From: Protonemura montana
Lineage: Eukaryota > Arthropoda > Insecta > Plecoptera > Nemouridae
Reading direction: 5' to 3'
NCBI GenBank assembly: GCA_947568835.1
Contig: OX387610.1
Coordinates: 15,605,001-15,669,000, forward strand
Length of the DNA: 64,000 nucleotides
In this document: in pieces, positions 45,010 to 57,000 of the stretch
Layout: each line of letters begins with the position of its first letter
Numbering within the stretch: position 1 is the first letter of the stretch
The notes under the pieces: generated by a model
Told to the model about the DNA's origin: nothing
The model's database searches: none
The model's input: only the letters and a program-made list of their open reading frames with translations
Program-made: the position numbers and the translations under genes

Positions 45010-45350
45010 TGCAGATTCATAGTGTTTGGTGGGATGGTCGGGGCTCTCAATGCAAGAGGTCTGCAGTTCGATTCCCGGCACCTCCTTATGTTGTGAGCCG
45101 GAGAACTTCACCTGGGACATAATGCTATTGATGAGATGGCGAGAAACCGCAAGGGAGGTTGGGTGTCATTATTGAAAAGCAGTTAACCAAGAGTATGTTT
45201 AAAACATAATACTTATACAACACAATCAACATAGACGACATAATTACCAGGGCAGCGTGACTCATTGGTAACTTGCTTGCTTCGAGGCTGAGGCAGAAAT
45301 TATGTTCCCGAATTTGATTTCGGGCCTGGGTCACCATAAAATACAAAAAT
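45010..45350 (+). mobile_element. tRNA-derived SINE pieces (two tRNA-like heads)
   Basis: The first head spans 45025-45090 with gtgggatggtcgg and a B box gcagttcgattcc. The second spans 45247-45335 with gcgtgactcattggtaac and a weaker B-box region. Both are copied at 61325-61665. Their order and A-rich intervals fit SINEs rather than functional tRNA genes. Confidence 0.5.
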
Positions 45351-45947
45351 ATCATGAAATGCAATCAGAAATCGAAGGTACATTTTTATTTGAAGCCGTT
45401 ACACAAAATCTTTTAACTTCCATGAGTGTGATATAGGATTAATCTTAGGAATAAAGTAGCTTTAGTAATACATTTCTAAAGTGAGTTACAGCCTTTACTT
45501 GGATTAATCTTATCTCCTACTTAAAGTAGGGTACAAGGAGTAAACTACAGCAGGTAATGTCTAATCACTTCCAGACTTAACCAGTGTTTATTAATAGTTG
45601 GTATTAGCATTTAATTATAGATTATCCAGCATAATTTTGTGGGTTATATGGAGATATGCTTGATGATATTCATGTTTGAAATTAATCCTCTTAAGAAAAT
45701 CCATATTTATCAAGTATACATATATCCTTTGGTTTATTTACTTTTTTTGTCTACAATCTTTGATTCTAGCTGTCAAATGTCAGGTGTCTATCATTAGCCA
45801 ACTTGCAATTTGCGCTTCTACAATATTTCTGAAATGTAATCTTCTAATCGCTGTTAAGCAATGCAACTTCTAGCTTGCATTATATTTATCCCTATTTATT
45901 TGTGAATAATAATTAATACTGACGTGAATATGTGTATCTTTAACATA

Positions 45948-45953
45948 TTTATT
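45948..45953 (-). promoter_or_regulatory. Candidate polyadenylation signal AATAAA of PRDM9-like copy A
   Basis: AATAAA on the minus strand lies about 93 bp after the stop of the zinc-finger exon. The same spot in copy B (around 62575) has diverged and lacks it, although another AATAAA occurs further downstream in both copies. Confidence 0.4.
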
Positions 45954-46045
45954 TTTATATTTAGGATAAGGTATGTAAGTTTAGCATGGGACATCTTTTG
46001 GTTCACAATAACAGCAACATTTGAAAATGTAGCAGAATAATGGTC

Positions 46046-49000
46046 CTAGTCCGAGTGCTTGGCGGTGACGTGCTTCTTCAGGTCCTGGTAGTAGTTACAC
46101 CTAAACTTGCAGAGCTGACACCCTAGTCTCTTCTCAGCTCCGTGGTGAACGGACATGTGTAACTTCATGTCTCCAGTATGGTTGCACTTGTAACTGCATT
46201 CCAGACAGGACAACTTCTTCACCCCGCTATGGGTGAGCATGTGACGGGTAAGATGGCTGCTTGTCACACAAGTGTAAGAACATTGCAAGCAGCCAAAACG
46301 TCGCTCCTTTGTATGACGACTACGCACGTGGCTATTCAAGGCACCTCTTTGATTTGTTGTATAACTACAGAGCTTGCACTGGAATGGCTTCTCTCCGGTG
46401 TGAATCCGCATGTGCCTTTCAAGACTTCCCTTCCGAGATGTACGGTAACTGCACTCAGTGCATTCGTGGGGCTTGTCGTTCCCATGCGTCATGAGATGAC
46501 GCTTCAAGCTGCTCTTCTGTGTCGCCTTGTAAGAACACAACGTGCAGGCAAAGCTACGCTGTCCCGTGTGAGTCCCCAAGTGTCGTTTGAAACTGCTGCT
46601 GTTGTCTGTAGAATAGTTGCATTCCCCACACTTGAACCGCTTCTTCCCCTCAGGCCCCGACTCGTTCAGCGTGGAACTGATCTCGAAAGCGGCAGGAACC
46701 TTCTTCAGCAGCGGCTCAAAGTGCGTGAGCGCCGTCCTCACGGGCTCCTTGAAACTCCGTTGCCGGCAAGACAGACGCTCGTGACTGTCGCGTGGGATCG
46801 GGCTTGTAAAGCCCAACTTGCAGTTAGTGCAAGGAAAGATGGTCGCTGCAAGAGACATGAAGTCAGGACAGTATTTTGAAGCAGTTTAGATGACAGTCCT
46901 GATTTTACCAGCATGCATTCAAGCGTCCTGATCTCAAAACAATGTTTTAATACCGGGACTTTTTATGCGAAGTAAAAATTAAATTATATTTTCTTTTCCC
47001 TTCACTAATGTCCATGAATGTAATTAATTTCTTCAATATTTTTCTTACCGTTTAGAAATCAAGTTTAAAATACTATTTTAGAAAACGAATGCTATGGTCA
47101 AAGAAAGTAGGATCGAGTTTATAAAAGATAAACTAGTAGGTAGACCCACCCGCTGTGTACGCAGCTGCCATGTGTTGGTGACAGATAAGAGTGATGTATA
47201 AATTTGAGTTGATTTCAGCAATTTCAGAACATTCAGTTCAGCAATTTTAGTTCCTCAGATAAGATCTTTTTGCCAACCTTTTCGTAGCGTAGCAACGGAA
47301 ATTCAGAGCTCAAGGTTGCAATCAAATTGAGATTTCGGTTGCTACGCTACAAATTATTCCGTTGCTACGCGCTACGAATTCAATGGTGAAAAATGCATAA
47401 TTGTCGGACATTTTCCGTAAGTTTTTTTTGATAATTTTCAACATTTCACCTGCAAAACCTGATCGATCGCCGTGAAAATGCCACAACGGGATGGGAACCC
47501 AAAAAACGAACCGATCTAGCAGGCGTTTTCGACCAAATTTCACGATTTCTATAAAGATTTAGTGCAATGAGACATCCTAGCCAGTCACAAACTATTCTGG
47601 AGCTTAGCAACGGATTTAGGCTTTTATATAAGGTCAATCCTACTAATCCTTATCTTTGCAGATAAAATCTTCTTCACTACATTTCATCCTAACTATTAGA
47701 TATCATAGTTCGGGTATTTTTTCTTAATTTCTAGAATTAATTCAGTAAAATTCTGTCTACATTCAATATATCGATAAATATGAGTGCAAAATATAACAAG
47801 AAGCAGCGTGTTTCTAGTCAAAGACTCACGCTGGACAAGCGAAACAGCCCCACTATGGAATGCACGGGTGTTGATCCCCAGCTGACGGGCGTAGCTGTCA
47901 CCGTAGTAGACCATCAGCTCTGTGTGGGCCGGCACATCACGCACGGTACGGTAATAGAGGCGACCCTGGAACTAGTAGCATGCGTTGTCACCTACACAGG
48001 CTGGTGCACAACTTGGATGCAGGCTTGTGTCATAGCGCTAATGTTAAACTTTCTTCGTGAGAAATGGCAGTCAAATGACTACTTTAACAACTAAAATGTT
48101 AGATGCCGCCAGGTGGAGTCACCGTCGTTTCGAGTGTTAAGACATTTAATTTCGTTATTTCTCGCAGATTAATCGCATTTGAGACTGGTTTACACTCAGA
48201 TAATCTTTATTAATGCTAACCTCAACAAATAATACATATGTGGCGATGTTTTGAGTTGTAATTTTGTAAATTTTTAGGTTTGACCAAAATGACGGCAGCA
48301 AGCGTGGCAAGGGTGTAGCCTGCTCGTTTGGCCAGCAGAAAGTTTAACATTAACCCTGGTCCTCTGACTATGCATATAAACTCAATGCTGCAGGTTTGGA
48401 GGATGACTTACTTGGAACGGCATTATGTTTTGTTGCGTTTTTATAGTCGCACAGTTTACATAGCGCATCCAGTTGGCCTTTGAGCTGTCAGCCGCATCCA
48501 TTTCGGCAACCACTTTGTTAGCGCGTCTGATCTGCTCCAAGCAGGGGACAGAGAAAAGAGATTGGATTGCAAAACGGCAAATTGAGATTTCAGAAAATTA
48601 CCTTCCACGAGACTGTACTTACAATCCAGCTGTAGCCAGAAGATTCCTTCCCGGCAAAGACCTGTACACTCGTTTGCTTGCCTTCGTATGGACCAAACAC
48701 AACTCCCACTGGCAACGGGACACGAGCCCAAACCCCGAGACCGGCGTCTTTGATGCTAGACTCACCAACAGCCAGAACTTGGGGCAGGGTGCGCAAGGCT
48801 CGGTCAGGCTCTTTGTAGCCCTTCGGAAGCTGCAGGTGAACACAACAAACCAATGTGAACAACTTGCCAGCGATGCAAAGCCATGTCTATTTGCGTTTAC
48901 AAGAATTGGTCAAAATGGGCATTGTTAAAAGATTGAGTAAATTTTAGCCCACTCAGCTTCGGCTTTAGCAAAATTTTGCCTAATAATGAAGAATATTAAT

Positions 49001-52000
49001 ATTCCCTAATATTATATTTAGCTATATTTAGCCTAATAATATTGCCTATAAATTGAAGAGTTAGTTGGAACTATTGCCATGACAACATTCAATCACATGC
49101 AGTGAAATGCAGTCGTTGTTGTGAGTTAGAGGTCCAACTGAAAGTTGCAAAGTTTGGTAAAACCCGACGTATGTTAAGTGGTCAATGGATAACCGCCATC
49201 AAAGATTATTGTATCTTAATTAGGTTTAATGCTAAGCCATTACCTTTTGTTCGACCTTTGGAAAAATACCTATCCCCAATTTTTGTGAGCACTGTTTCAA
49301 TACAAAGATCAATTCTGTTGCCTGGAAGGTGGCTACGTCAACAAAATTCAATGCAACAATTATAATCAATGCACTCACCTGACGATCCATTACGAACTGC
49401 AATTTGCCATGAATTGGACACATGCCCTGGTGTTCTTCTTGGCACGCATCGCAGTCTAAAAAACAAAACCAACCCCGTTAACTTTGACCAAAACTTAACT
49501 TTTATCCGAAACAAATGACGCTAACTTTGACAAAAAAAATAATTGGTGGGAGACTGATAATGATGTAGGAACAAATCCAAATAAATATATATTTTTAAAT
49601 ATTGCCCGCGAATTCGAAAAGGACAATAAGAATCATATGAAAACACTTGAGCACATTTGAATAGGATGGTTAAAATGTTATAAAAATGATATCAGTTTAG
49701 AAAAACTAGCACATAGAAGGTATGTACAATTAGTAGTTAGTTAAAAAAAAATAAAGAAAAAAAAAACTTGGACTGACGTTGAACGTTAGCCTTGTTAACT
49801 TGATGGACTTAAACATGAAACATTGAAACATTAAACATGAACTTCAAGGATCGACAGTGAAATTACGTCGACTTACAGAGGTACTCGTCCTCGTCAAGAA
49901 GTTGCGGCTCCTCATAGTTGACCTCCGACCGCTTCCGGCGCGGATATCTCGCTTCCGATTCCTCTTGATCCTGTGCTTGCTCCTTGGGCAGCGAGGCGTT
50001 GTCACTAAAATGTCCGCCACTGGCTCCAACTGCCTCCACCGCCTGCTTAGCTTCGATGCCATGCTCGCAACATAATGTTTCCTGCTCGTCCTTGCTAGGA
50101 AAGTTATTCCCCACTTCCTTGTGGTGAATAGCTTCAAGTGGAGATCCATTCCTCCCGTCCCCAGAGTTCAGACCTTGGTCCTTCTCAAGAGGGGCTCTAT
50201 TACTCCCTTCCTCACAGTTCAAAGTTTGGTCCTTGTCCAGGGGGGCTATCTTCCTCCCGCCCTCATGGTTCACAGTTTGGTCCTTCTCAAGAGGGGCTCT
50301 ATTCTTCCTGCCCTCACAGTTTCTAGCTTGGTGCTCCTTCTCTTGGGGTGAATTAAGCCGCTCCTCCTCACGACGCAGATCTTCTTTGGCCTCGTCGTAT
50401 TCAACGCAAGCCGCCTCGAACTGAACCTCAAGAGTTCTGAGCAACATTTTGAGTTTCACCACCACCTCTTGGGATCTGGTCACAATCAGAAATATCACCA
50501 ATTAGTCTTTAGTTATTTAGCAATTAGTCAATTAGTTTTTTTAATAATCTTAAGGTTAATCGCATCATTTTCAATCATCCTTAGTAAAGCATTCCAATAT
50601 TACATGCATATTACCACCCCCTGATAAATAACAATTGGTATGATATTTTAGTGCTATGACCTAGATTTAATGGGAAGATGATTTATTTAGTGTTGGGCAA
50701 GAGTTATTTCATTCAGTCGATCAAATTTATACAAAATAGCACCCTGTTGTCTCCGTATTACCACCTACCTGGCTACATCTTCTTCCGTAAAACCGTGAAA
50801 TACTTGGCCCTGCGAGAGCGCAAGCATCCGCAGCTTTTCGGCGGCGCTGACCCGTTGGTTCTGAAATACAACAAATGCAAGTAAATTGGGTAAACAAGGG
50901 CTCCATGCATTTTGCAACAACATAGCAATTAGGCTGGGTGCTTACTGCTAATTCTAGGTACTGACTGACAGTCTCTACTTTTTCCCGCATGGCTCTCTTT
51001 CCGTCTTCGCTCTGACACGGAGCAAGCTTGCGTTTTTGTCCCTTCGCTGGTTCAGTTGCAGAGGCCATCTTCTTGCCCTGGTCTTGATTGGCTGGCTTCG
51101 GATTGGCCAAGGTGGACTTAGCCTTTTTGTTCCAAGCCACAACAAAGTCAGGAAGGGATATTTTAAAACCTGCAGTCGGAATAAATAAAGTTGTATTAAA
51201 AATCACATGCGTACTGTAAGTTGTTTATCTAATAATTAATGTTTTTTAAATGTTTGTTCTGTGCAGTTTTAGTTGGAGTTATATGTAACCTTACAAAATG
51301 CAAGGATATGTATTTTTATTCTAGTGGTTGCTAATTTACAATCTATTTGGATATGAGAAGTTCTGCGCTTTTGATAATTAAGGCAGAAAGTTATAGCGCA
51401 AAGCAATGTCAGAATGTTACAAGCAATGTTACCAACATGAGAAGAGTTTCAAGTAAATTATCATCTTGGTCAAGAAATTCGAGAAAATCTGTTTGCACGA
51501 CTTTATTTTCACGTGTTACTGAGTCAATAATTAAAAACTCGGACAATTATTTTGCGGGAAATTTGTAGGAAACTCGGAAAAACAAATTTACTGTTGTCGC
51601 CGTCGGTTTCCCAAGAAGTAATAGAGTTGAGTAATTCGAAATTTTGTATAACATCTACAATACTAATCATGAGATATTAACAAGTTTACAGCCATCCTAC
51701 TTATCTATTATTACAAATCAAATTATTGTTTTAAATGTTGTGACAATGAGTAAAAAACTCCGCCCGTGTTTCAGCGTCAAAATCTCACCAGTAAATATAA
51801 TTTTGATAGACAAATTCTCGATCAGACAAATAGTTTCAATGAAAGTGAAGTCCAGTAGCTACCGACTGCGCTAAGGAGCGACTCGCCCGATCATTTTATC
51901 AGTGGAGTGGGGAGACACATGAATCCCGTTAACAATAGTTTGGTAACATTTGAGTTTGTGGCCACCATTTTATATAAAGTAGGGGTGAACGGGGACAATT

Positions 52001-53860
52001 GTAAAACGGGTCAATTGTAACAGAGTTTACAGTTTCTGTAAGACTGTTTCAAATTTCGCGCGAAGTGGTTTCTTAAGTTGACAATAGAGTGCTCTAGGTG
52101 TTATGAAACACTCAGCCAGCTGATATCAGCTGAGATGTCAAATGCGCATGTGAATGATAAATAGCGGTTTGACGTACAATAGTGAGTGAATTTCTGGCAT
52201 CTGACTTGGTTGTGGTTTTTGGTATTATTGTATTATTCCTATTTTCTTGAGATTTATACGTTTAGAGAGAGTATTTCTTTACGAATGTCACTGGGTATAA
52301 ATGATTTGTCACTTCATGTCACAAACATTAAACGTTGAGATATGAATCAACAACTCTGCCCGGGAACGATTGTAACTCCTTAGAAAAAGGATTTGGCTTG
52401 GTCTTGGATGTTGATAGCCAAACTCTAACCTTTTATTATTCTGAACACTAAAACCGTCTCAAAATTTGGTTCAATCGCCCGTTTGGGCAGCAATTTTTGA
52501 GACATGAATACTGTTCATAATCATAAAATACCCCGTGCATTGCAAGCATTTGCAATTTAATAACATTTCATCTTTAAATGAACTCTAACCTTTCTTTTTT
52601 ATACCAGTTTATCTTATATTTTTAGTAGTTTAGCAGTTGCTATGGAGATGTCAAACTACATTGTTTTAAAACTGTTGTATAATTCTTGCAGATTACATCG
52701 GCAACATGCCGAGGAACAGACAATGCACTTCTGCATGGTGCTTTACAGCGGTGGCAATGGAAGCTGCCGTGGAAGCTGCCGTGATAGGTTTAAATTCTAA
52801 CCACAAAATATATACTACGTTGACAAAACTAGGACCAGACGTGTTTAAACAGCAACAAAAGTTGTTGCTAGGAAAGGCATGAAACAGGTTGGTGTGATTG
52901 TGTACAACGGTAACCGTTTGCTGTGCCGTGAATGCAGTTGGTTGCGCTATCCCGCCAATGTTTAATGTTAAACACCCAAAGGCAAATTTTGCGAAGATAA
53001 CAAGTGGCAGAGGCCGAATAAGAGGCATAATTGACATTTTTACGGACGGTCCAGAAAAAAAGATTGATAGAGGCTGCTGAAGAAATTAGGACTACAAGAA
53101 AAGAAAACTTTGCCAGAGAGGAAAACACCCAGAAAGAACAACGCATCCAAGCCCTCCAAAAGAGCACAAGATTTAAATACAGATAACTCTTGCCTACTCT
53201 GCAATGAAAGATGTTCAGATAGTAAAGACATAGAATCTTGACTTCAGTGTTCTGCATGCAAAGGTTGGTCCCATGCATCTCGCATTCAAGCAAAGAAAAT
53301 GTATGTTTGCCGTCAATGCAAATAGAAATGTTAAATTGTAACGAACTATACTATTAACTTGTAGTTCACAATTAACTTGTATTAATGTACTTATTAAAGA
53401 CGACAGCCTCAAAATATTTTAAAGGTAAGTTAAATTGTTTTTAATAGAAAATGAGCTCTACCTTTGGGCTGACTATAACCAGATATATTACATTGGTGGT
53501 GTTATGAAGGTACATTATATTATTAGTTGATTTTATTAGTTAATTGTCCCTGTTCTCCCCTCAATAAACAATATTTGAATAAACTTGTGAACTTGTGTAC
53601 TAACATGTGATAGAAGAATAAGATTTCAACTTCAAATATGGCTGTAATATGACTGGCTGTATTTATAACTAATGGCTATGATATGAAATGGCTATCTTTG
53701 CTAAATAAAACTGATTATTATTATTATTCCAACAAAACTCACCCATCTTAGTCATTTCATTGAAGTTCGATAGCTTGGTATTCAGCCTAACCTTCTCGTA
53801 ATTAGGAAAGTTTTCCCACTCTTCAGCCGTGAAATAAGACGAAGCTTTCGGTTTTTCCAT
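46046..53860 (-). CDS. PRDM9-like: PRDM9-like histone methyltransferase (KRAB-SSXRD-PR/SET-C2H2), copy A, 792 aa
   Basis: In transcript order the coding exons are 53860-53743, 51169-50946, 50860-50769, 50475-49877, 49455-49379, 48829-48623, 48531-48412, 47971-47830 and 46845-46046. Every phase fits, totalling 2379 nt. A KRAB-like box (YFTAEEWENFPNYEKVRLNT; FKISLPDFVVAW) spans about 8-60. A coiled-coil/charged region with EKDQ-type repeats follows. SSXRD (ARYPRRKRSEVNYEEP, LLDEDEYLYC) lies at about 318-347 and the zinc knuckle (CDACQEEHQGMCPIHG) at about 347-362. PR/SET (DAGLGVWARVPLPVG, FGPYEG, NWMRYVNCA, GRLYYRT, VYYGDSYARQLGI) spans about 385-500. An atypical finger and seven C2H2 fingers (597-790) lie in the last exon. 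Vertebrate PRDM9 deposits H3K4/K36me3 at DNA sites chosen by its fingers and places meiotic double-strand breaks; conservation of that role here is inference. A tandem copy lies 16.6 kb away. Confidence 0.9.
47275..47390. repeat. Inverted repeats (gtagcgtagcaacgg) in the last intron of PRDM9-like copy A
   Basis: 'cgtagcgtagcaacgg' near 47283 is mirrored by 'ttgctacgctac' near 47339 and 'ccgttgctacgcgctacg' near 47358. It lies within the approximately 0.4-kb segment missing from copy B, so it may be a small inverted-repeat element inserted after duplication. Confidence 0.5.
51982..53559 (+). mobile_element. Degenerate pogo/Tigger-type DNA transposon
   Basis: The ends ggggtgaacggggacaatt and its inverted partner (ttgtccctgttctcccc) are imperfect terminal inverted repeats, the left one preceded by TA. 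Inside, VTVCCAVNAVGCAIPPMF is the DDE transposase signature of pogo-like elements. The C-terminal frame carries a PHD-like Cys pattern (CLLCNERCSDSKD, LQCSACKGWSHAS, YVCRQCK). Reading frames are broken by stops and frameshifts, for example a stop within the finger at about 53240 and a frame change after PPMF. It lies in intron 1 of PRDM9-like copy A and carries a nested tRNA-SINE derivative. Confidence 0.82.
52430..52575. mobile_element. Short tRNA-SINE derivative nested in the pogo element
   Basis: Inverted tail pieces (ctgaacactaaaaccgtctc and aatttttgagac...attgcaagcatttgcaattt) surround a tRNA remnant (cgcccgtttgggcag). All 52-bp units are lost. Confidence 0.75.
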
Positions 53861-54920
53861 ATTTCAGTCTTAAATTGCTGTCAAAAGAAACATAGTATTG
53901 GTATGCATTTTATAGGAATTAAATCATAGAGTTTTTTTATTTTTAGAAAAACATTCAATAATGTGCATTACATCTTTAGCAGCTTTAATAAAATATCGGA
54001 AAGTTTTACTTTTACAATTTAATCTGTGACAATAGTGATTGGAACCTGAATTTACCTGAGCAAACCTTATTATTTTAGTGGCTCTAAAAAAATTGGCTAT
54101 TGGCTATATTGGCTCTCTTTTATTTAAAAAGCCTAAGTTAGGTACATTTCCAGATTGGACATACACATTACATGAATTTGAGTCCTAAGAATGATTGTAA
54201 AATTAAGAAGGGCATATCCAGAGGTATGTAAAAAATATTCAGGGTTTTATAATTTGTTTATTTGGTTGGAGAGATCAGTCCAGCCACCGATGGTTATTCT
54301 TTTGTTTCTATAGCTAGCTGATACCAGCAATCTTAGTTTGGATTAATTTTTAAATACTTACAAATTAATAAAGTTGCACGATTTTAATAAAATAATCCTC
54401 AATTCTTTTTTTATTTTGACTGGATTTGTAATTTCATACACTTTCTAGATTTAAGGTATATTGTGTTAATTGATTCAGTAGTTTGCTCAACATTTGCAAC
54501 TTGGTTTAGACCAAGCATAATGGTATTTGTTAAATTTAGTTACTTAAATCTATGTAAAATGTAAACTATTCTACCAGCTGATTGGCTTAATTAAGGGGTA
54601 CCTATTAGCAAGATATTATTGAAAATGGTATTTTATCAAATTGCCGTTAATTATTAACATTTGGTGTATCATTGCTTAGCCCAGTTCTAGGCCTAGCCCT
54701 TGGCTTGTCACAAACCATTTATCAGTAGATTATAGAAAATCGACTTCATACATGAATTAAACATTAAATTATTGTGCAGTTAGGAATAAACAAGGCCTGT
54801 TCAGCCTAAAATTATCCTTACATGTCTTTTAACTTAATATATTCTGAAAAAATCTTACCGTTTTTCGTGAGTTCGTACAAATTGTTTTTCGTATATTTGC
54901 GAAATGGCCGCCTATAAAGA
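53861..54920 (-). promoter_or_regulatory. Putative 5' non-coding exon and leader of PRDM9-like copy A
   Basis: The first coding exon is preceded by a strong acceptor (tttcttttgacag, exon start 53877) only 17 nt above the ATG. A matching donor (aacg|gtaaga at 54858) ends a candidate leader exon of about 54859-54920. The promoter should lie above 54920; no TATA box is clear. This is inference from splice signals only. Confidence 0.4.
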
Positions 54921-56325
54921 CTGTACGAGTCACAATAGCTCATTTGTTAGAGTATGGCTAAATATTCACTTTACGTAATATTTTTAGTTTATTATCTTAA
55001 AAAACTTGCAAAATTTCAAACTTTAGATATATTCTTGCTTTTATATCTGCTTTTTATTTCTTTGTCTACCATAGTTCTATCATTATTATCTCTGCATTTA
55101 TTTAGTTGTTGTTTTGACTTGTATCTCTTTGCTCCATGGCTATTTCAAACTTTAGAGCTAAAGTAATGGATGGGTTATTAGTCAAGATATTGTGCACAAT
55201 ATTTGATGACGTTTAAATTAACATGACAATATAACGATGACAATTTTTAAGAAGGTAGTATTGTTCATAACAATAAAATGCCCTACTCATTGAAATGAAA
55301 GCATTGGCCTGCAGTTCAATGCAAGTGCAATACAAACAATGCTTCAAAGCAGCCATCAGAAAACAAAATTCTAGCAGCTAAAATAATAATACAAACAAAC
55401 TTTGAAATTGAATTGGGGAACCCAAGCGTGAAGAAACAACTGTTATGTGCAAGTGTCATGGGTTTTTATTTTGTATCCAGCCAGGTTAGGTACGCTCTAA
55501 AATTAATTCAGAAATTACTGCGACAACGTTAACACAGTGTACGATCACAATCTTTTTTAGTGATCTTCGAACTAATTGTAATCTCTTTGTATTAAACGAT
55601 CTTTTTATTTCATCGCTTTCGGATTTTCCACAATCTTTTAAAAGATCGTGTGTCCGCCGTGCCTGTCCCCGACCGCAGCTTTTCTCAAATTGGGTCATCG
55701 AGATTCAAGGCCCACTTTCTGCCAAGTTCCACTGACCACTGTCCGTTGTGCAAGGCATTTTAGTTCCTATTAAGTGTTAACAGGCTGTTAAGTGATAACA
55801 AGCTGTTTTATTTCTCCTTGTATTCTTGACTTCAAGTCATAGTCCTCATTGCATTGTGTTCCTACTATTTCCATATTAATATTGCATTTCCCAGCACCTA
55901 GGCTATAGGTGCTAAACAAATACATTTTTTTCAGAGATTACATGATTTTTTTTTGAAACTATCTTTTAAATGATCTTGACCTTTCATAAAGATCGATTTC
56001 AAAACAATCTTCCCCAACTATGGCAAGCACCTTCTTCAATTTGCAGATATCGAGGAAAACATGATCAAAGAATTTCAGTGCAAATAATTTAAGAAACTAA
56101 CAATCATTTAAATAATGCAGTCAATTCAGCCAGTACTTGGCCATTCTATAGGCAAAACATACAGTAAAACATCATATTGTACTTTATTTCATTTATTATA
56201 TTTATATTCTATAAATTGAGGGAAAAATAGACGCACAAACATGCCGGGTACAATGCAGGTACAAAAAAACCAGGGGCCCTGACCAAGAGCGGTAATTTGG
56301 TTGTTGTACCACGATACCACTGACA
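54921..56325. other. AT-rich spacer upstream of PRDM9-like copy A
   Basis: ORFs at 54954-55166 (+, hydrophobic, low-complexity) and 55486-55698 (-) have no recognisable domain. A weak match to the tRNA-SINE tail (gttcataacaataaaatgcc) lies near 55263. Confidence 0.35.
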
Positions 56326-56339
56326 GTAATACCAGGGTT

Positions 56340-57000
56340 ACAAATCACAGTTCTAGATCGGGGTTACTGCTTGGTGCTATGGTGGTGCAAGTAAGCACGG
56401 TGCTACTGACAGCAATACCAAGGTAACGAATCACAGTTCTAGGTCGGGGTCACTGCTTGGTGCTATGGTGGTGTTAGTTAGCACGGTGCTACTGACAGTA
56501 ATACCAGGGTCACTGCTTGGTGCTATGGTGGTGTTAGTTAGCACGGTGCTACTGACAGTAATACCAGGGTCACTGCTTGGTGCTATGGCGGTGCTAGTTA
56601 GCACGGTGCTACTGACAGTAATACCAGGGTCACTGCTTGGTGCTATGGTGGTGCTAGTTAGCACGGTGCTACTGACAGTAATACCAGGGTCACTGCTTGG
56701 TGCTATGGTGGTGCTAGTTAGCACGGTGCAACTGACAGTAATACCAGGGTCACTGCTTGGTGCTATGGTGGTGCTAGTTAGCACGGTGCTACTGACAGTA
56801 ATACCAGGGTCACTGCTTGGTGCTATGGTGGTGCTAGTTAGCACGGTGCTACTGACAGTAATACCAGGGTCACTGCTTGGTGCTATGGTGGTGCTAGTTA
56901 GCACGGTGCTACTGACAGTAATACCAGGGTCACTGCTTGGTGCTATGGTGGTGCTAGTTAGCACGGTGCTACTGACAGTATTACCAGGGTTACGAAACAC
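56340..57000. repeat. 60-bp minisatellite, about 9-10 units, open on both strands
   Basis: The unit includes ggtgctatggtggtgctagt, tagcacggtgctactgacag and taataccagggtcactgctt. As 60 bp is a multiple of 3, it encodes a regular 20-aa repeat on either strand: DPGITVSSTVLTSTTIAPSS (minus, mucin-like) and VIPGSLLGAMVVLVSTVLLT (plus). No start context, splice sites or conserved flanks support a gene, so I call it a minisatellite. Confidence 0.93.

Larger units (their letters stand above)
44736..47944. repeat. Segmental duplication, copy A (partner 61046-64000)
   Basis: From 'tttgataggttattaaaaca' onwards the sequence is about 90-95% identical to 61060-64000. It covers 3' flank, tRNA-like SINE pieces, the zinc-finger exon and part of the SET exon of the PRDM9-like gene. 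The offset is about 16.3-16.6 kb. Copy A holds about 0.4 kb (around 47020-47445) absent from copy B; copy B holds a 300-bp LTR absent here. Confidence 0.9.

Noticed and set aside
46178-46879. A 233-codon plus-strand ORF
   Set aside because: It is the antisense shadow of the PRDM9-like zinc-finger exon; the same shadow appears at 62800-63129 and 63190-63501.
47971-47996. An in-frame stop suggesting that PRDM9-like copy A is a pseudogene
   Set aside because: The TAG belongs to the intron end (tgctactag). With the acceptor there, the exon starts FQGRLYYRT in the right phase and aligns with the known PRDM9 exon junction.
54954-55166. A small hydrophobic membrane protein
   Set aside because: Low-complexity Leu/Phe-rich sequence in AT-rich DNA, without conserved context or splice support.
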